Origin: Verrucomicrobiales bacterium
Lineage (GTDB): Bacteria; Verrucomicrobiota; Verrucomicrobiia; Verrucomicrobiales; DEV007
DNA: 12,313 nucleotides
Assembly (NCBI GenBank): GCA_002696885.1
Contig: NZSO01000044.1
Coordinates: 1 to 12,313, forward strand
Direction of reading: 5' to 3'
Shown here: positions 7,600-12,313 of the stretch, piece after piece
Numbering within the stretch: the first letter of the stretch is position 1
How the letters are laid out: every line of letters begins with the position of its first letter
Translations under genes and position numbers: made by a program
The notes under the pieces: generated by a model
Told to the model about the DNA's origin: nothing
Database searches by the model: none
The model's input: only the letters and a program-made list of their open reading frames with translations

Positions 7600-8370
7600 A
7601 TGCTTTCTCGTTTAACCATTTTGACTATTTTCATTGCCTTAAACGTCACCGGACTAGCCGATGACACTAAAAAAGATGATAAAAAGATTTATTCAGGAAA
7701 AAAGTTAAAAGCACTCCTCATAACTGGTGGTTGTTGTCATAACTATATTTTCCAATCCACTGCCTTAACCACGGGTATTGAAGAAAAAGTTAACGTTGAA
7801 TTTACTGTTATTAATGAGGGTGGTACAGGGACCAAAGCTCAAATACCTCTTTATGATAATCCTGACTGGGCAAAACCGTATGATGTCATCGTTCACAATG
7901 AATGTTTCGCAAACACAGTGGATCCAGAATACATAAAGAAAATTACCCGAGTGCATGAGGCAGGGAAACCTGCCGTTGTTATACATTGCGCAATGCATAC
8001 TTACCGGGCCGCTAAAATTGATGATTGGAGGAAATTTCTCGGTGTTACCAGCCGTCGGCATGAACACAAGGCTGAATATCCTGTTATCCCTTTTGCAAAA
8101 GATCACCCAATAATGAAAGGTTTTCCTGAGAAATGGATAACTCCAAAAGACGAGCTTTATGTGATTGATAAACTCTGGCCAAACAGCAAACCACTTGCCT
8201 ACTCTGTCAGTGAAAGAACTGGAAAAAAACACGCTGTCATATGGACCAACCAATTCGGTTCTGCCCGGGTTTTTGGAACCACCTATGGACATTCCGACGA
8301 GACATTTAAAGATCCAGTTTTTATAGATTTACTCGCCAGAGGATTAACCTGGGCAGCGTCAAAGCTTTAG
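7600..8370 (+). CDS. Secreted ThuA-domain protein (trehalose-utilisation family)
   Basis: A 256-residue protein. Residues 1-20 form a signal peptide (LTILTIFIALNVTGLA), so it is probably periplasmic or secreted. The rest is one ThuA domain with the class I glutamine amidotransferase-like fold: KALLITGGCCHNY (37-49), YDVIVHNECFA (94-104), GKPAVVIHCAMHTYR (122-136), FGSARVFGTTYGHSDETF (219-236) and LLARGLTWA (244-252). The family is named after Sinorhizobium ThuA, which acts in trehalose/sucrose catabolism; the PVC members have no settled reaction but are often next to sugar dehydrogenases, DUF1501 and DUF1553 genes. TAAGG at 7588-7592 lies about 8 bp before the ATG and is the best ribosome-binding-site candidate in the window. 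Its TAG stop overlaps the opposite-strand stop of the DUF1553 gene. Confidence 0.92.
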   Translation: MLSRLTILTIFIALNVTGLADDTKKDDKKIYSGKKLKALLITGGCCHNYIFQSTALTTGIEEKVNVEFTVINEGGTGTKAQIPLYDNPDWAKPYDVIVHNECFANTVDPEYIKKITRVHEAGKPAVVIHCAMHTYRAAKIDDWRKFLGVTSRRHEHKAEYPVIPFAKDHPIMKGFPEKWITPKDELYVIDKLWPNSKPLAYSVSERTGKKHAVIWTNQFGSARVFGTTYGHSDETFKDPVFIDLLARGLTWAASKL

Positions 8371-11339
8371 AACTTTGCCATACTTTCCCATAGGTTAAAT
8401 ATTGCTGTCGCTAATACACCAAGTGCAGCAATGTCCTCAACAGGAATGTTGGGATCATAGGCCTTATCTCCAATTGATAGATAATTCTTGGCAGACTCTT
8501 TATCTTTTGAGAAATTTTCTTTTTGCTCCCTGAATAAATCACTCATCAGATTAGACTCTTTATCAGAGGGCTTTCTACCAATCGCCTCAGTAAACATCTC
8601 GTTGATGACTGCATCAATTTTACCTTCGTTTTTTTTGTACAACCTTTCACCAAAGAATCTTGAGGCTTCAACAATTTGAGGATCGTTCAACATGACTAGA
8701 GCCTGCAACGGAGTCGACGTACGCTCTCTTTTGACTCTACATACATCTCTTTTTGAAGCATCCAAAGCCATCATAACTGGAGCAGGTCCAGTTCTTTTCC
8801 AAAACGTATATACACTTCTTCTATAAAGATTCTCACCTTTATCTTTACCCATCGGCTTAAATGATTGGGAGAGCTCATACGGTTTGACTGAAGGCCCACC
8901 AATTTTATCTGATAGTAAACCAGAAATTGCCAAGTACTGGTCTCTAATCATCTCCGCTGGCATTCTAAATCTTGAGTAATAACCAAAGTATTTATTTTCA
9001 GGGTCTAATTCGAGCCTTTCCTTCGCAACTGATGAAGTCTGTTTGTATGTTGATGAAGTTAAAATGAGACGAAATAATTTTTTAATATCCCAACCCGATT
9101 GAATAAATTCTAGAGAAAGCCAATCCAAGAGCTCTGGATGGGTCGGTATACTCCCTTGGTTTCCAAAATCTTCTGGTGTTCTCACGAGCCCTTCACCAAA
9201 GAAAAGCTGCCAAAAACGATTAACCGCCACTCTTGATGTCAAAGGGTTATCACTAGATGTTAGCCATTTGGATAAATCCAATCTATTGTTACCTCCATTA
9301 CCGGGAAGAAAATTAGGAGTACCCGCCAAAACTTTTTTACCTCTCTGATCATAAGCACCCCTATTTAGTACGTATGCAGGTTTAGGTGAATCGAGCTCTT
9401 TCATCACCATTATTTCCTGAAGCCCATCCTCAAAAGAAGCGAGCTCAGATCTCGCCTTTTTGAGTTTTTCTCTTATTTCTTTTGTACCCTCATCATAACT
9501 AGAAACAAAAACATCAATGTCAGGTGAAATTGAACTTCCATCTTTTAAACTTTTTATCTCAGGTTTTGTTAACTCCCTATCAAAAACTTTAAACTCGTCA
9601 ACGGTGCCATTTTTGAACCCCTTATCTCTGAATCTTTGTCCTATAGCAATGTTGTCGCCTCCACCACCAGTGATAGATTTGTAAAGTTCATCCCTAATAT
9701 TATCAACCGTAGCAATTTCACCATTTATATAAATCTTCAATCCTGAAGCACTGCTTGAACCATTATTGGTTAACACTACATGCAACCATTCATTAACGGG
9801 TATTTCATTCTGAGTTTTTACACGGATGGCATTACCTGGCCAAAAGTGAATTAGCGACCAACTCAATTTCCCACCCTCAATTAGTAGTTGGTAGCCTCTG
9901 CTTCCTGAATCGGTCCATGCTCTGGATCGATGAAAAACAACTGCACGCTCCATCTTTTCCTCTGCCTTCATCCACAATGAAACACTGAATGGCTGAAATC
10001 TTCGAAAATTACCAACCTTAGTTCCGATAGCATCATCACCAGTAAGCTTGACTGCGTTACCATACTTTCCAGGAACAGATGCATTTTTTCCATGACCTTT
10101 TTCAAAATCAAGATGTAAAATCTGCCCTTTAATTTCAGGTTTTGGATTTGTTGCGATCCATTCTTCAAACCTTGTTTTGACACCTTGATTTTCAATCAAC
10201 AATTTTTCTGTATCTTTGACTGTTTGCTTGAGATCTTTGTATCTCCTCTTTTTATCCTCATCCATTATCCTCATTGTTGGGGTCGGAACCGAGGGGGTAA
10301 AATATGAGTAAAGACCTGACTCAGATATATTCTGAAAATAGGAGAAGAATTTGTAATATTCTTCCTGACTCAACGGATCGTACTTATGATCATGGCAGCG
10401 AGCACATTCTAAAGTGAGCCCTAAAAAGGCAGTACCAAAAGTATGCACTCTATCTGCCACATACTCTACACGAAACTCCTCTTCTGTACTGCCACCTTCA
10501 ACTTTTTGCGGATGCAACCTCGAAAAAGTCGTTGCTTGGATTTGATCATCAGTAGCATTCGGCAACATGTCACCAGCAATTTGTTCAGTAATGAATTCAC
10601 TATATGGTTTATTATCATTAAATGCTTTAATGACCCAATCCCTCCAAGGCCATACAAACCGGTCCCTATCAACCTGATAACCGTAACTGTCAGAATACCT
10701 TGCAATATCCAACCAATGAGAGGCCATGCGTTCCCCGTATGAACTTTTGGATAAAAACTTATCAACCATTTTTTCATAAGCTTCAGGAGAATTGTCCTCA
10801 GTAAACTTCTCTATTTCATCCTTAGATGGTGGCAATCCAGTTAAATCAAAAGCCACTCGTTTTATAAGTTTGTCTGGGCTAGCTGAATTCGATAAATTCA
10901 TACCATTACTCTTTAACTTTTTATTTATAAAAGCATCTATTGGATGCTCCTGATTCTTATCTGAGGGAATCTCTATTTTCTCGATTGGCATAAAAGACCA
11001 ATGAGAATCAACATTGGCACCCGAATCAACCCATTGCTTAAGAATTTTGATTTCATCAGAGTCGACAGACAATTTTGACTCTGGAGGAGGCATAATTTCC
11101 TCAGGATCATCAGAAGTAATTCTGGCAATCAGTTCACCACCTTCCAAAGCTTTTTTAATCCCCTCTTCTGTATCTAAACGAAGCTTTGCTTTTCGGGTTT
11201 CTTTATCCGGCCCATGACAATGGTAACAACGATCAGAGAGAATAGGCTTTACGTCGAAGTTATATTTAGGCTCAGCAAGAAGTGTAAAAACTAACGTCTT
11301 GATGGATATAATTATCAGCAAGAAAAATCTCATGTCCAC
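8367..11339 (-). CDS. PSCyt1-DUF1549-LamG-DUF1553 protein
   Basis: A 990-residue exported protein typical of Planctomycetes and Verrucomicrobia. A hydrophobic signal peptide (about 3-22, ending LLA) precedes a PSCyt1 cytochrome-like domain with CYHCHGPD (38-45), a CxxCH heme-binding motif. DUF1549 follows (about 133-345) with LTGLPPS, HWLDIARYSDSYG, WPWRDWVIKAFNDN and a second CxxCH, CARCHDHKYDP (312-322). A LamG/concanavalin-like domain is inserted at about 405-600 (LHLDFEKG, FSVSLWMKAEE, LKIYINGE, GTVDEFKVFDREL). DUF1553 occupies about 695-950 (SRVAVNRFWQLFFGEGLV, FRMPAEMIRDQ, RTSTPLQALVMLNDP). The LamG part suggests carbohydrate binding and the CxxCH motifs suggest redox, but the reaction is unknown. 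The frame opens with GTG at 11339; the ATG two codons later (11331-11333) is the more likely start and places the signal peptide at the very N-terminus. The gene is probably related functionally to the DUF1501 gene downstream on this strand. Confidence 0.93.
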   Translation of the reverse strand: MDMRFFLLIIISIKTLVFTLLAEPKYNFDVKPILSDRCYHCHGPDKETRKAKLRLDTEEGIKKALEGGELIARITSDDPEEIMPPPESKLSVDSDEIKILKQWVDSGANVDSHWSFMPIEKIEIPSDKNQEHPIDAFINKKLKSNGMNLSNSASPDKLIKRVAFDLTGLPPSKDEIEKFTEDNSPEAYEKMVDKFLSKSSYGERMASHWLDIARYSDSYGYQVDRDRFVWPWRDWVIKAFNDNKPYSEFITEQIAGDMLPNATDDQIQATTFSRLHPQKVEGGSTEEEFRVEYVADRVHTFGTAFLGLTLECARCHDHKYDPLSQEEYYKFFSYFQNISESGLYSYFTPSVPTPTMRIMDEDKKRRYKDLKQTVKDTEKLLIENQGVKTRFEEWIATNPKPEIKGQILHLDFEKGHGKNASVPGKYGNAVKLTGDDAIGTKVGNFRRFQPFSVSLWMKAEEKMERAVVFHRSRAWTDSGSRGYQLLIEGGKLSWSLIHFWPGNAIRVKTQNEIPVNEWLHVVLTNNGSSSASGLKIYINGEIATVDNIRDELYKSITGGGGDNIAIGQRFRDKGFKNGTVDEFKVFDRELTKPEIKSLKDGSSISPDIDVFVSSYDEGTKEIREKLKKARSELASFEDGLQEIMVMKELDSPKPAYVLNRGAYDQRGKKVLAGTPNFLPGNGGNNRLDLSKWLTSSDNPLTSRVAVNRFWQLFFGEGLVRTPEDFGNQGSIPTHPELLDWLSLEFIQSGWDIKKLFRLILTSSTYKQTSSVAKERLELDPENKYFGYYSRFRMPAEMIRDQYLAISGLLSDKIGGPSVKPYELSQSFKPMGKDKGENLYRRSVYTFWKRTGPAPVMMALDASKRDVCRVKRERTSTPLQALVMLNDPQIVEASRFFGERLYKKNEGKIDAVINEMFTEAIGRKPSDKESNLMSDLFREQKENFSKDKESAKNYLSIGDKAYDPNIPVEDIAALGVLATAIFNLWESMAKF

Positions 11340-11382
11340 TAAACAAAAATAAGGTTAAAACAACTCAACACAATTCACTTTT

Positions 11383-11404
11383 CCTAAAAATTATAATTTT
11401 TTGG
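11383..11404. promoter_or_regulatory. AT-rich palindrome in the divergent DUF1553/GH13 intergenic region
   Basis: AAAAATTATAATTTTT (11386-11401) is a perfect 16-bp palindrome. It extends to CC...GG on the two sides across a single T-T mismatch, giving 22 bp. It sits between the divergent starts, 43-50 bp from the DUF1553 start and about 58 bp from the phosphorylase ATG, where both promoters would be expected. It may be a regulator site or an AT-rich promoter element; low complexity makes chance symmetry possible. Confidence 0.3.
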
Positions 11405-11462
11405 CCTTTTTTAATAGGACTTTTTATTTCAATCCATTAACGGCATGATTTCAGCTTATTAA

Positions 11463-12313
11463 ATGGTATTTAAACGACCACAAAAGCGAATGAACGCTGA
11501 TAATCTTATTAAATTAGAAAACAATTTAGCACTTCTGTATGGGAGAGAGTCGACACCCACAATCGAAAAATTAAAACCTAGTATTGAAAAATGGAAAGAG
11601 AAGATACAGACGCGTGTTGAAAGCTGGAACGAGTCTGATTCTTTTCTTATCACTTATGGTGGCCCATTTGAAAGGACTGATAGTAGTGGACTTTCCATAT
11701 TAGAAAAATTTCTAGTGGAACACGTTGAGGACAGCATTAGTACAATTCACATTTTGCCCTTTTATCCATCGACAAGTGATGGCGGGTTCTCAGTAGTAGA
11801 CTTTAGAAAAATTGATAGTGAGCTTGGTAATTGGAATAATATTGAAACATTGTCTGAGAAATATCGATTAACTTTTGACTGCGTTTTGAATCACGTTTCA
11901 AAAAGCAGTTCATACGTTCAAGGACACCTTGATAATAATCCTGATTTTTTCAATTTCTGTATAGAAGAAGACCCTTACTTTGATTACTCTAACGTAACAA
12001 GACCTAGAACAACTCCGCTATTTCATAGCTACGATTCCACTAATGGTGAAATTAAACTTTGGACAACTTTTTCTGAGGACCAAGTTGATCTCAATTTTTC
12101 TAACCCAAATGTTCTGTTGGAAATTGTAGATGTTGTTTTGTTCTATGCATCGAAGGGAGCTTCTATTTTAAGACTGGATGCTATTCCCTATATTTGGAAA
12201 GTAAGCGGAACGGCTTGCGTTCACATGCAACAAACTCATGCATTTATTAGAATATTAAGAATTATACTCGAAGAGGCATCCCCTCATGTTTTAATTCTTA
12301 CAGAAACCAACGT
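11463..12313 (+). CDS. GH13 subfamily 18 phosphorylase, N-terminal part (sucrose/glucosylglycerate phosphorylase type; 3' end outside window)
   Basis: An open frame of 283 codons plus two bases runs off the window end. It has no signal peptide. Conserved pieces of the GH13_18 (alpha/beta)8 barrel appear in order: ITYGGPF (63-69), HILPFYPSTSDGGFSVVDF (near 95-113), FDCVLNHVS (138-146; D139, N143, H144, GH13 region I), TTFSEDQVDLNF, LRLDAIPYIWK with nucleophile D239, GTACVHMQQTH, and LILTETN with acid/base E281. These enzymes phosphorolyse an alpha-glucoside, releasing glucose 1-phosphate and fructose, glycerate or glycerol derivatives. WK..GT.C.H..QTH and ETN resemble the E. coli YcjM/glucosylglycerate phosphorylase side more than Bifidobacterium sucrose phosphorylase, as I recall them, but the substrate-deciding loop is beyond the window. 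An in-frame TAA directly abuts the ATG; M10 at 11490 is the alternative start. Neither has a clear ribosome binding site. Confidence 0.88.
   Translation, partial: MVFKRPQKRMNADNLIKLENNLALLYGRESTPTIEKLKPSIEKWKEKIQTRVESWNESDSFLITYGGPFERTDSSGLSILEKFLVEHVEDSISTIHILPFYPSTSDGGFSVVDFRKIDSELGNWNNIETLSEKYRLTFDCVLNHVSKSSSYVQGHLDNNPDFFNFCIEEDPYFDYSNVTRPRTTPLFHSYDSTNGEIKLWTTFSEDQVDLNFSNPNVLLEIVDVVLFYASKGASILRLDAIPYIWKVSGTACVHMQQTHAFIRILRIILEEASPHVLILTETN

Noticed and set aside
7765..8292. 175-codon open frame on the - strand opposite the ThuA gene
   Set aside because: It lies wholly within a well-supported gene, its product is rich in Phe, Cys and other residues without a recognisable domain, and no initiation signal is seen; it is a shadow of ThuA.
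10466..10777. 103-codon - strand and 99-codon + strand frames inside the DUF1553 gene
   Set aside because: Both overlap the conserved DUF1549 segment in other frames and show no family motifs.
11459..11653. 64-codon - strand frame at the start of the phosphorylase gene
   Set aside because: The + strand frame here continues into unmistakable GH13_18 motifs, so the - strand frame is a shadow.
1..12313. CRISPR arrays, tRNA or rRNA genes, transposases, attachment sites
   Set aside because: No regularly spaced repeats, RNA gene sequences, transposase motifs or terminal repeats were found on reading both strands.

Overview
The window is AT-rich, densely packed bacterial DNA with no gene-free stretch over 300 bp; the longest gap is the 123 bp between positions 11340 and 11462. 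A PSCyt1/DUF1549/DUF1553 protein, a DUF1501 protein and a ThuA-domain protein together point to the PVC group. Verrucomicrobiota, probably aquatic, is my best guess, but no rRNA or other phylogenetic marker is present to settle it. Most start codons lack a convincing Shine-Dalgarno sequence.

Left region (1-2315, all + strand): the window opens inside the last 54 codons of a gene whose C-terminus reads as the end of a nitric oxide synthase oxygenase domain. It is followed 46 bp later by a lipoprotein made of two copies of an ankyrin module, then 24 bp later by lgt, the enzyme that lipidates lipoproteins. The three could be one transcript. Lgt would lipidate the ankyrin protein as part of its general role.

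Middle region (2332-6063): a glyoxalase II-like metallo-beta-lactamase hydrolase (- strand) diverges from a Prc-type periplasmic processing protease (+). The protease is followed by a YggS/PLPBP family pyridoxal-phosphate homeostasis protein. A perfect 7-bp inverted repeat with a GCAA spacer lies just upstream of the protease gene.

Right region (6073-11339): a DUF1501 protein with a twin-arginine-type leader and a large DUF1553 protein with a LamG insert are both on the - strand. A secreted ThuA-domain protein lies between them on the + strand; its stop codon overlaps the DUF1553 stop. This trio is commonly linked to degradation of complex, often sulfated, polysaccharides in the PVC group, but its biochemistry is poorly defined.

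Right edge (11463-12313): the first 283 codons of a GH13 subfamily 18 phosphorylase (sucrose, glucosylglycerate or glucosylglycerol phosphorylase type) are cut off by the window end.

The main surprise is the partial nitric oxide synthase at the left edge. The ankyrin duplication and the truncated phosphorylase are secondary points of interest.
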